Below are positions 47,275-58,500 of a stretch of DNA of 64,000 bases, piece after piece (positions within the stretch are counted from its first letter, which is position 1; each line of letters starts with the position of its first letter). The notes beneath the pieces were generated by a model, which made no database searches, was not told the DNA's origin, and saw nothing but the letters and a program-made list of their open reading frames with translations. This stretch comes from Neospora caninum Liverpool (lineage: Eukaryota > Apicomplexa > Conoidasida > Eucoccidiorida > Sarcocystidae), in assembly GCF_000208865.1 (NCBI RefSeq), contig NC_018386.1, positions 1,054,001-1,118,000 on the forward strand, written 5' to 3'. A program made the translations under genes and the position numbers.

Positions 47275-47822
47275 TCATCTATAGGATAGGCATATGCTTG
47301 AATGGTAAGGTTCAAGTGTCTCGGTGAATGTGGATGTGTTTTGGGCTGAGTGTTCCTCACCTGCATGCCCATGTCTCTAGCAAGTTGTTTGTAGCTTTTT
47401 TGCGGGAGCGTGGCAGGGTCGAGGATGACAGCCTCGCCCCTGAGTTTCCAGTACCAGTAGTTTTCAAAGAAGTCGAGATCTTTGGGGTTTTTGCTCATCA
47501 GTTCCGCGACGTTTTTCGGCATGGTGTCGGAAGGGAGTTCGAAGTCTTCGGGCATCGTTCGGCCAAAGTGCAAGTACGTGCGCTTCGCTGTGCATGCGCT
47601 GGCAGACTGTGTCCCTGCGAGCGCTCGTGGAGAAAGAGAAGAGGAACACAGCAGAGACGAGAGAGAGCTCGAAGAAGACGCGGAAGAGGCGGACGAGAGC
47701 ACAGAGAGAGACGAGAAGGATTTCTTGGCCGACGGGTACCACCCCAAGGAGAGGCTCTTGGGGACCAGGTTTCTCGACGCCGCCCCCGACGCGAGCATGC
47801 AGGAAAGACGAGAAGCCACCAT
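45540..47822 (-). CDS. cytochrome c oxidase subunit Vb (about 313 aa, 5 exons)
   Basis: A nuclear-encoded, matrix-facing zinc subunit of respiratory complex IV. Exons: 47822-47361, 47024-46894, 46510-46342, 46243-46129, 45604-45540 (TGA); all phases agree. The ATG (AAGATGG) is preceded 15 bases upstream by an acceptor-like TTGTTCAG, suggesting a 5' UTR intron. Residues 1-80 are rich in Ser, Ala, Arg and Lys with no acidic residues, as in a mitochondrial presequence. The family core spans exons 3-4: RIVGC (198-202), then WF (215-216), RCGEC (225-229) and a hydrophobic tail. The C-terminal half, [28 protein letters not shown], extends beyond the animal protein. Of the usual zinc ligands, Cys202, Cys226 and Cys229 are present. 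The second Cys of the animal C-x-C is Gly204, with His211 as a likely replacement. The protein is about twice the animal length, as is common for coccidian complex IV subunits. Confidence 0.9.
47245..47271. repeat. (TA)n microsatellite
   Basis: A clean AT repeat in the first intron of COX5B. Confidence 0.95.
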
Positions 47823-50800
47823 CTTGACGAAGGATGCCTGAACAAAAGCATGGAAAGAAACGGTGACAACGAGGCTGCTCCAGTTGGACATCTGGAGACA
47901 AGACGAGAACGTGCAGAGATGCCCTCAACGATCGAAACCCCAAAACGGTGACACACCAAAAAAGGAAAACACTCGTGTGTGCCCCTGAGCCGGTGCCCTC
48001 AAACCCAGCATGCGGACGCTCCAACAGGCATGCGGTGCAAAGTGAAGAGGGGATCTACAGGCATCCAGAGGTAGTCGCGGAACTGCTAAAGAAATGGAGA
48101 CAACATGCTCGATCCTCGTTGCTGGCTCCGACCTGCAGGGACTCCGCGAGAGAGACGCGGAATCGTCAGAAAATAAGAAAGGCCGGGGCGAGTGCGAGGG
48201 AAAGGCAGAAGCACGGGAGGAGAGGAAATGCACCGAGGGAACGCTGAACGGACAGCACGAGAAGGGAGAGGACGCGGAGCGCAGTGCTCCAAAGAGAGGA
48301 TGGGCAAGAGATGACGAGGAAAGAGCGGTAAGGAAGAAGTACGAACAGAGGACCTCCAGAGAGACGACGCGTGGTTGTTTTAACACAAGTAGAGCACGAG
48401 GGCGAGAGAAATGTTGCGGTGACAAGGCTGTCACCCCTCCTCCATCCGAGGTCATTCGGCGTAAAACGGCGTCTATCTCTGTCTTCCCTGAACGCCCTCC
48501 CGCTTATCGGTGACAAGAAGAAAGAAGAGGAAGCGTTCCCCAATCCAAGACTGTCCCGAGAAAAGAGGACTGCGGCGTGCCCCAAAACAGGCAGCATCCG
48601 GTATGTTGATGGCCGGCGTCAGACGTGTGTTCAAAGGGCCCCTCGCATCAGAGACAGATATGCATTCCTTCTTGAACTCCGGCGTCTCGAGAAGGAGGAT
48701 GTCCAAAGAATGAGAAAAACCTATGTGTTTCGTTCGTTGGCTCTGCCTGTAGCCCCTACAATGCCACTGGTTCCCCCGGTTTGCCTCTTCCCGGTACGGG
48801 AACGCATGGAGCGCACCACATCGAAAAAGAGACATAACGGAGAGACGGGTGTCTTCTCTCGTCGTTTATCTGGTTGGAGGGCAAGGACTACAAGGGCAGG
48901 ATGGATAAAGAACCAGATCGAGAGCCATTGCATCCCTTCTCGCTCCCGTCACCGTCATTGCACGCAGGCACTCCTCCAGACGGCGTGCGGAGTATCCCCG
49001 AAATTTGACGAGGCAGAGCCTTGTCACAAGACAGACGAAAAAGAGGACCAGTCTTCTTCCTCGTCACCGGAGTTTGCCCGCAAAAGAGCGGTGCGCTGGC
49101 CAGAAAAGTTGTTGGAATCACCGGGAAGGCGACGAAGCAGCACCACGAGCTGTACGTACACCTGGAAAGGTGTGCATGAATTCAGTTGCCACACCCTGCC
49201 TCGGCCACAGAAGCAGAGGAAACTTACCCGGTTTTGTGTCCACAAATTGCAAGAGTCCGGTCGCGGAGCCTCGAGAAGCAATTTATTGGTCGTGTTTGCT
49301 ATGTCCATGCAAGACCGAGTCGCCGCTCGACCTTGCTCCGGTTGTTCGTCGTCCTTTCGGTCAGCAGAAGAACAGAACGCGCTTTGTATTCTTCGGAAAC
49401 CCTTCCAGAAAAAAAATCACTTCTTACACGATTTTGTGTCTTGGGTCCACTTCTTTTCGTAATCCCCGGACACGGGCCGCGCTTTGTCGGCACTGGCATC
49501 CCGAAGATACGCCGACGAAAAACAACAGTCGCAACGCTTTCTGACGCCCCCCCGTCGGGGCCTCTTCGGACTGGAACCATTGGAGGCTAGCAGCGGTTCA
49601 GCGGCGCAACAGTTGTCTCAGAACAAGTTTCCTTTCTGCCTATCTGCCACAGAGCGGAGCACAACGTCCACAGAGTCGAGATTCAGGCACACAATTTCCC
49701 GGGGCTTGCAATACACGAATCTGGCAGGACATCACACCTCGGAGGCTCGAATCGACACCGGTTTGCCCAGCGACTTGTGCTTAAAACAAGAGGTTCTTGC
49801 TTCCAGTTTTCGTTTTCCAAACTGCCATCAAGCCTTAAGGGCGAACCTTATGAGCTTCGATTTGTATAGAACTGAAAAAGCATATTCCGCGGGTCTGCAG
49901 GGGTGAACGTGCCAGGGCTGTCTGTGGCAAGGAGGCGATGGGTTACCTCGCACCCTTTCCCGAGGAATGAGAAAATGTCAGATCAAATCCACGACACAAA
50001 CCACACACGAATGTCACTTCCCTCACCAGTGTCTTTGAAGGATCTCGAGAAGGCACACTTCACTGATCCTACGAAGACTTTCGAAAGCTTCAGTATCTCG
50101 CAAAGAGTCGCGTGAGGCACAAAGGTACTCACTGTACCTTTCACTGGCAAAAGGGAGATATTCTAGGCGCATATACCCTACCACAAGTCCCTTATCCGGA
50201 AAACCACCAGAAGAGGCCCGTGCGACTGAATTCGTACCAGTACTTGTTAGATCCCGTCCTCTTCCGTAAGACAGGGTGACACAGCGTCTGAGCATGGCAA
50301 GCAGCGAGGGACGGTTTCCACTCAAAACAAGAACCTACACCCCCTCGCAAGCGTAAAGATCCATGAAATGCGCGCAAGAAAAGCGTGGAGTGACGACAGA
50401 GAACCCGGGACTCGCCAGGATAACGCGAGAGGCAGAAGGGCTAGCATTTTTCAACCGATTTCGCGGTTGACCGCAGGACTCTTCGCTGACTTGGTTTCCC
50501 TCGAATAGCGTTCCCGAGAGAGCCTTACGTAGCCAGTGTGCTTGTCAGGCAGTTCCTTGCCGCCTGGCGCTTCGCAACGTTCACTTCTTTTGATAACGGC
50601 GAACAAAGGGGCAAAACACAAATCTCTCGTTCGAAGTGAAGACTGCAACCGAGTGGCGCTCCCGAAAGCCAGGAGCGGCGGATTTGGGGTATCGTAGATA
50701 CGGAGTATCCTCAAGTAGCCAAGGTACCAAATATGGTATTGGAGAAAGGAGGTCTGTAATCACTCCATCCGATTCGCACACGAGAAGGGATGCCGCGCGC

Positions 50801-52544
50801 TGTCACCAACAGTTTCTCGTAAAATACGAATCCTGCGAGTTGCGGTAGAAGCCTCTCTGTTTCAGGTGTCCGTGCGGAACGACTAGATCGTTGCTCCGTG
50901 ATAGACGGACTGTGCATCTGTATAGCACGCAGGCAGAGTCGAAGTGACCTGCCGGTTGCATCTTCGTCTTCCCTCCACGAGTGCTCTGTTTTCATCGATA
51001 CAGAGCCAGAAACTGTGCATGACAGTTAGGCTGCACGCAAGGTTTTCTTCTTCGCTGCGAAGTCTCTCCGGGTGCAAAAAACGCGTTTTTCGAGTGCCCC
51101 GGGCCACGAGAGGACCCAGCAGACTTTGCACCGCTGCTCTGAATCGCGCGGGTGCTTGTTTCCGTCCCTGTACACTTGTCAAAAAAACCCGAACGTGTGG
51201 ACAGCGACACTAGAACCGTACTCCGTACTTCTCACCCTAAACACGACAGGCTACCATCAATTCCACATGCAATGCGCCAAACAAGAGTTCGCCTCCAGGC
51301 AAGAGTAGACGCATCCGGAAAGGAAGTGGAGAACCTATGGTCACCGAGATGCATTGTATCCTCGACTCCAGGCTTTCGACCCGTACCAGACCGTCGTGCG
51401 AAAGCCGCGTGCGGCAAGGAAGGCAAGTTCTTTCGTTTTTTCTCGCTGACTGAAACGTCGTTTTCCGTCTTTCGCTGTGAGAAAAAAAGTAAAGCCTCCT
51501 TTCCACTCCCTCTCGGCTTCACGAGAGCAGACGGCACGCCTTCGATTCTTCTGCATCCCCTTTTCTTCGATTTTCTGGATCTCTGTTTTCCTTGCTCTTT
51601 TTCCCTCTGGCTCAGCGTCGCGTCTTCCTGAAAAGAGCGTGGAAAGCGCCGCGTACATCTAGATCGCGCATTCCGGCCCTTGACCCTCTCATCGAAACGC
51701 GGAGACACGTGCTTGGTGAGCCATCGTCCGTGCTCCTAGCCTCTTCTCCTGCCTATGCTGTTTCCTTGCTCCTTTCTTCTCTCCCCTCAAGCCTCATCTT
51801 CCACTCCGTCTCTTCCGTTTCACTCGTCGACGCAATCGACGTGATTTGCTTCTGCGCAGGGACGACAGTGGCAGTCCACGGGCCAGTCGAAAAACGTCTT
51901 CTCCGGCCTGCGGGCGCATGCACAAGATAACACATCGACACAAGGAAATTCTGCCTGACAGACTGTTAAAGAGCAGACAAGAAATCAGGTGTCTCGGTGT
52001 CTGAGGACCCAGCCTCAAGTGCTGAAAAAACTCAGCAACACAAAAGTGCGGCCAGCGGTCGCGCGTTTCGCCTGTCCAAGAGGGGTCATGGCGAGAGCAG
52101 GCGGAGGAACGAGGACAGCGCGGGGACGAGACGGCGAGACAGCATCCGCTGAATTTAGACAGAAAAAAAGCTACGGAGCAGCCACATGGACACAGCGCCG
52201 GCACGCCACCGGTGGGCCACGTGCCTTCTGCTGGATCACCAAGGGGAAAGGCGAGACGGACGCGAAGGCACAAGAAGGAGAAAAACCTAAAGAAATGTTC
52301 GCCAAGTGGAAGAACACATGGAAACAGAGAAGGGAGGACGAAGACCAGCGAGGAACAGGGACACGACGAAACGCGAAAAAAAGACAAGGCTTTCTTCGGC
52401 CGCTTGGGTCCGAGGAAGGGATGGACCGACGAGACTCACGAGAGAGAAAAACACCAAAAAATGGCGACAGAACCGTGCAGAGCAGAGAGACGGAAAAACC
52501 AAACCACAAAGTAACGGGGTTGAGGCAGGCCAAGACGACAACAC
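47823..52544. other. intergenic region upstream of COX5B
   Basis: It should hold the COX5B promoter and the 3' UTR of the large gene that ends at 52545. AGAGACG elements occur at 48151-48157, 48360-48366 and 48841-48847, about 330 to 1,020 bases upstream of the COX5B start. Two open frames were examined. One is a 176-codon minus frame with an ATG (48455-47925); the other is a 363-codon plus frame opening at GTG (48371-49462). Neither has recognisable protein features. Confidence 0.5.
48151..48157 (+). promoter_or_regulatory. AGAGACG element upstream of COX5B
   Basis: An exact (A/T)GAGACG match about 330 bases before the COX5B ATG, in reverse orientation to the gene. Two more lie at 48360-48366 and 48841-48847. 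Confidence 0.3.
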
Positions 52545-55500
52545 CTACAGTCTCTCAGGTGCTTTCCTGTCGTGACGCTCTTGCTCATAGGCGGCCAGCA
52601 AATGCCGGCGCATTTCGTCCAGCGAATCTCGATTGGCCACAGATCCCCGCCGGCGAGACACAGACCTCCCTCGCAAGTCTCCACTTCTTTCTGCTCCGAA
52701 GCCGTGATCGGCCCGATGCAGAGAGCCCAGACGCGCCGCGAGGTGGGCGAGAGAGAGAAGAACCGCTTCTTCTTCTTCTCCCTCCTGCTGAAGCCACGAA
52801 AGAAACCCGTCCCTCTCTGTCTCTGCTCTCTCCCCTTTCCTCTTCTTCTCTTCCTCTCCTTCGCTCTCGTCCCCTCCCTCCCTTTCCCCTCGTCCACCCG
52901 CCACTTCCGCAACGACCTTCGTAGCTTCACTCTTCTCCCTTTCTTGTCTGCCTTCTTTTCCTCTGCCTTGCTCTCCGCTGTCGTTCTCTTCTGGACGCCT
53001 GGTCTTCTCGCTTCCAAGTCGCGATCCTCCGCACTCCTCACGGCTCCCACGTCGTTTCGCAACGGGATGTTCGCCTTCCCCACCGACCCTGGACACATGC
53101 AGCGGCGGCGAGCTTCGCAGCGTCAAGAGACGCAGACAAGCCTGTCGGGTCCTTCTTTGGTGGTTCTCGCTCCTCGCTTCCGTCGAAGCTGACAGATGGA
53201 AAAACTCCAGGAGAACCTCCCGCACGATCTGTCCCCACGCAAAAGGGCCGTCGGCCGCTTCGGTCTCTCCCTGGTCTGTGTTCCGCGCTTTCTGCTCCGA
53301 ACCCTTTCGCTGCGTGTCCCTCGCAGGTTGCATGCGGCGCTTTCTTCCTTCTCTGCCCGACCGAGCGGCTTCTGTCTCCAAACTCGCCACCCCCCGAAAA
53401 CGCTCTCCGGGGGCTCCTCGCGCCTCGGCGCTGTGCTCTGCCGGAGACAGTCGGACCATTTTCTCAGCTAACAGAAGCAGCGGAAGGCGCAAATCGGAAT
53501 ACACTGTCGCGGTGTCGAAGAGAAGACGCCACGCAGCGAGAGCCAGGCCTCTTCTCGGCTCCAGACGCCCCGTCCCGACACGCCTTAGCCTTACTCTCGC
53601 TGTGCGCGTTTCAGGATCCGCTCGCGGAGCAGACGCCGACCGAGGACACACCGCAGAGAGACGCCCAGAAGAAAAGTGAGAGGCAGGGGAAGACGAGTCA
53701 GAGGAAGAACAAGGAGAGGAAGAGGCAGGACACGAGGACGCGCACGAAACGGTGGATCGCCTGTTTGTTTGGAACGAATCTGTCATCTTGGTAAGCGTCC
53801 TGAGAGTCGCGAGAAGAATTTCGTAGGCACAGGAGATGGTTCTTTCTTCGGCGTTGTGCCTGTCTGGCGATGTGTCAGAAGGCGAAGATAGCGCGCCTCC
53901 TGTGCCTCGTCCCCCCCGACAGCCTCCCGAAAATCGCGCACCTGTCACGAAACTCGCGTCGCCTTCTGTTCCTGCTGATTCGAGCTCTCTCCGTGACTGC
54001 GGCCGGTCGGATGCTGCGTGCTCCGAACGAGAAGAGCGGGACGCGTCAGGAAACGCGACCGCGTCCTTTGGCGGTGGAAACGTCGCGTTCTGCGCCCTCC
54101 GCTGCAGTCCATCGTCGTGTGGAGATGGCGCTTGCCGTTGAGAAGCATGGGGATTCTCTCTCCGTGTCTCGCCTCTTTTCTTGGAAGCCACGGAAACGGA
54201 CGCGCCTGTGCGCGACGCCAAGGCGACCCGTCCAGGGAAGGCCTTCTCGCTCACGGAAAGGCAAGCGCCTTCTTCCAGAGACAAGGGAGAGCCCAGGACA
54301 ACCGGAACGTCGGAGAGAAGCGCACGGCAACAGCGGATGAGAAGACAGTGAAATGCCACAAACACACCCCACACCGGAGACGAGGCAGAACACGAGACAG
54401 AAGAAGACGAAGAGAAAGAAGAACAAGGGGAAGAAGACGAAGAGAAAGAAGAACAAGGGGAAGAAGACGAAGAGAAAGAAGAACAAGGGGAAGAAGACGA
54501 AGAGAAAGAAGAATAAGGGGAAGAAGACGAAGAGAAAGAAGAACAAGGGGAAGAAGAAAGGGCATGTGTGGATGTGAGGATTGGGCCTTGCTTGGCTTTG
54601 GCACTGTCGCTTTGCGGGGGAAGAGAAACGGCGTTGTTTTTCTCGTTTTTTTCTCCCTTTGAATCGACGCCTTGAGGGTCTAGCGGTCGGCCACACAGAC
54701 CCGTCTCCGTCTTTCCTGTTTTGCTCTCGCCATCGCATTCCCCCTCTGTCGTTCGGGGTGGTCTTCTGCCGTTGGTGGGACGAGGGCGCGAGAGAGACGC
54801 GTCGAGCAGAGACGGGACGGAGAGGAGAGAGAGAACCGAGAGAAGAGGATGCGGCGCGGTCAGTGGAAAAGAGAGGGGAAGGCGCGCGGAAGAGAGAAGA
54901 AGAGGAAGAAGTCGTTCTTGGAGACAGTTGGAAAACGCGGAGAGGAAACTCCGCGGTGCACGAAAGGTCCGGCGCTTTTCGCTCTCCAGCGAAGCAGCGG
55001 GAGCTCGAGAAGGAAAAGACGTCACTGAGCAGACTGTTGTGCACGTCATGACTGTGAGTCTCCACAAGGCGTCGAGGAGGCAAAGGACCATTTTCTTCTC
55101 GGCTGCCTCGCTGGCCTCCCCTCGCGGCTTCTTCTCTTCACGGAGAACGCAGAGTGTGGATTTTTCGAGGGCCCCGTGGAGGGCGTCCAGCAAGTGGAGA
55201 GGCGAAAACAGCAGAGAGGCCGAAGGCATACACGACAAAGGCGAGACTCCGGAGGACAGGGCGTCTTCCTCGTCGATTGTCGGACTTGCCTGTCCGGTTG
55301 TCCCACGCGGAGGCGCTGAACGGCGGAAGTCCTCGTTCGAGTTTGAAACGCAGTTCAGATCGCGATCGCTGAGCCTGGTCCCCGCTTTTTCAGTGTGTCT
55401 CTCCCGGCTGGCGACACGCGTAGGGGGGCCCAAAAAGCCCGAACCGACCAGATCTCGCCACAAGGCGAGGACAGTGGAAAACAGATCCTCCACAACTCCT

Positions 55501-58500
55501 CGTTCCCCTTGAATGATGAGCTGGGAAAACGCCGTCTCTTTTCCACTCGGAAGTTCACGTGGGTCCCGTTCCTCGCGCGTCTTCCTGTCTTCTCCCTGTT
55601 CGTCTGCCCCACGTCTTTCCGACTGCGCACACGTCTCCGCGTTTCGGCTTCCAAAGGCCGATGTGTCTCGCGGAGCTCGACGCCGCCCTCTCCGGTGCGC
55701 CTCGCGTCTCCCTTCCTTCCCTGCATGCGCCACCAACCGACCGAGCTCGTCCACTTCGTTCGCGAGGAAGCGAAACGCGCCGATGCAGACGGCGAGGACC
55801 GCTCGACGCTGAGGCTCTTTGCTACCCTCCAGGCGAGAAGGGCGCAACGCGCGGGTCAGCGACCAGACGAGTTTCTTGGCAAGACCCCGCCGAGGCAAGG
55901 GCCGTTTCCAGTCCCCCGTCTCCCCGTCCCCGTGAAGTGCGGCATCGGCTTCCTGGAGAGACGAAGAGGGCTCAAACGCTTCCGAGCCCGGAGACAGCAA
56001 GCACGACGAAGGCGAGGAAGCGAACGGCGAGGGGACAGAACGGGACGCAGGAGTCGGCGAAGAGCGAGACGAGAAAGGCGGGGATGCGAGGCGGTCAGTC
56101 AAGAGCGCGATCGATGCGGCATACTCAGCTGGACACCGCGAGAAGAGGAGCGGAGAGAAGGCACCGAGGAAAACGGCAGAGTTCGAGACGTACTCCTCCT
56201 TTTCCCGCATTCCCCTCCCCTCGCAGGTCTCCAACTTTGCGTTCGAGGGAAACGCGTGCTCTTCACGAACGGCTTCGCCAGCGTCTCCCGGCGGCCCGTT
56301 TGCTTCAGAGGCCCCCAAAATCGGAAAGCCTCCTTCCTGCTCGTCCTGCGCCGCCTCGCGTGTGTTCTTCGCCTTTTCCGTGTCTTCTTTGGCCGTTTCG
56401 CTTCCCTCTCGCATGTTCCCTTCCGCGACACGCGCGCCTTCTGAGCAGCCGTTCGCGAAATCGACCTTTTCTCCTGCAGGATCCCTGCCGCCGCTCGCGG
56501 TTCCGCTCCTGTCTGTGGTCTCCCAGGCACAGTCGAGAACGCTCGCACTCCAGGAAAGTGCGCGACAAACACAGTGAAAAACAGACGCCGAAAAAACGGC
56601 GACTGCTTCGGAGGACGAAACGCCCGCCCCGCCTCCCTCCGACGCCCCGACAGAAAGCTTCTGCGAGCCGAGAGAGAGATGCGGCGACGCAGGGGGACCG
56701 GTCCCAGAGCGAGACGCGCACGAAGAGAAAGAAGAAGACGAGACAGAGAGAGACGAGACAGAGGAAGACGAGACAGAGGAAGACGAGACAGAGGAAGACG
56801 AGACAGAGGAAGACGACAAAGAAGAAGACGAGAAAGAGGAGGATTCGAGTTGGGTGAGAACCGAAACGAGTTTTGTCAGGCTCCCGAGAGCTAGGCAGTT
56901 GGGCGCAAGTGGCGACGGCACGTTTTCAAGGAGAATCGGGAAAGATGAGAGACGACAGAAGGGCGCGGGGTCTGCCCTTGCGCACGCAATGAGAACTTTG
57001 GGGGCTTGAAGAGCGTAGAGGACACGACAGACATCCTCTGCGGCGGGCAGCGTTCCTTTCTTCAGCGAGGCCTGACCCACACCGGTTTTATCTTCATCAC
57101 CCGCGTCGTTGTTCATGACCTTTTCCTTCTCGACCTCTCCATCTCGTGGGGGCCGATCATCTGCCTGGCCGGCAGAGCGCGAGACCTCGGCGCTGTAGAA
57201 ACAGCAGCACGCGAGGAGTTCTACAAGTGCGTCGAGAAGCTCCAGCACGCCCAGGACCACGCAGCCTTCTCGCTCCTCAGTCAGGCCAGCATCGCTTCTT
57301 GTTTCTTCGCGTCTTTTCGGAACACAGCTTGCTGTCCTCGATTCGTGCTCCTTGCAGACTGGATTCGGAAGCCGTTTACCCACAGAAACGGTGTCTCCGT
57401 GCGCATCTCCTCTCCGTAGATTCTCGCTCGCACAGCTCTGAAGGAGAGAGCGCAGTGACGGCGAGGCCTCGGAGACTCGAGTGAGCAGCAACGCCACGAG
57501 GCCTGGTGTCTCTCCTGTCTCTCTGACCGCTCTCGTCTCTGCCTCCTCGCTCTTCTCCTCTCCCCGTGCGCCTTCTTCCTCGCTTCGACTTCTCTCGCAG
57601 ACCATCCAGGCGACGAGAGCCGCTGTTCGACTTCGGCACGTGAGTGTGCTCAGAGGGGCAAAGAGAAGGTCCAGGAGAGACAAGAAGAAGTGTTTTTTCG
57701 CGGCAAATAAAGTTGGGGCGTGCGGAGCGGAGAGGAAGACGTCCGCTTCCTCCAGATCGCCTTTCCCTTTGTGTCCTTCTCCGTGCTTCTCCGGTTCCTG
57801 TTTCTCCGTCCCCTTTATTTCGTTTCTCGCGCATGCAAAAGCATCCGCCTCACCCTGGAGAGAGAGAGCCTCCGAGGCCGCCGTCTCCCTCAGCTTTGCC
57901 AAGAGGAGCCGAAGGGTGCCGGGTTCTCCGCATAGCAGCTGCCACGCCAAGCCCAGTCTCTCTTCATCGAGAAGTGCGTCTCTTTCTTTTTCTGCGCATC
58001 CGGAAAACGGGTAACGGTCATCCACGATCCAATGCGAGAGGAGGGAGACACTCGTGTCTGCCCATCCTGGCAAACCTTGCATAGACCGCAGAGCCTTCAG
58101 GGTACAGAGATGGAGCTGTCGCTGCGGGAAATCCAACGGGAGAGAAGAAGACGAAACTGAGCGGGAGAAGGACGGAGTCGTCGCCACGTGGACTTGCCTC
58201 AGTACGGAAAAGAAGAACAACTCCGAGGAGAGAGGCGAGGCCAGGCGAGGCACAGCCGAGTCCTGTCGCGGTTGAAGTTGTTCTTCGCGGTCGCTGCGCC
58301 ACATCGCTCCACGGGGAGGCCTTTCTCTCATCGCTGAGCCGTTGCAGTCAGAGGAAGACGAGGAAGAGCGAGACGGAGACAGAGGCGCTTCGTGGCTAGC
58401 CAGCTCTCTCGACTGTACATACACCGCAACCGCGTCAAGGATGGACTGAACCGCTCGCTTGTTGAGGTCAGGCAGAACGCCCGTCGCGGACGCGCTGGGG

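Noticed and set aside
47925..48455. 176-codon minus-strand frame with a real ATG
   Set aside because: Its Ser/Pro/Leu-rich content is typical of chance frames in CT-rich DNA. There is no link in phase to COX5B exon 1.
48371..49462. 363-codon plus-strand frame
   Set aside because: It opens at GTG and shows no motif, helix or membrane pattern. It lies in the COX5B upstream region.
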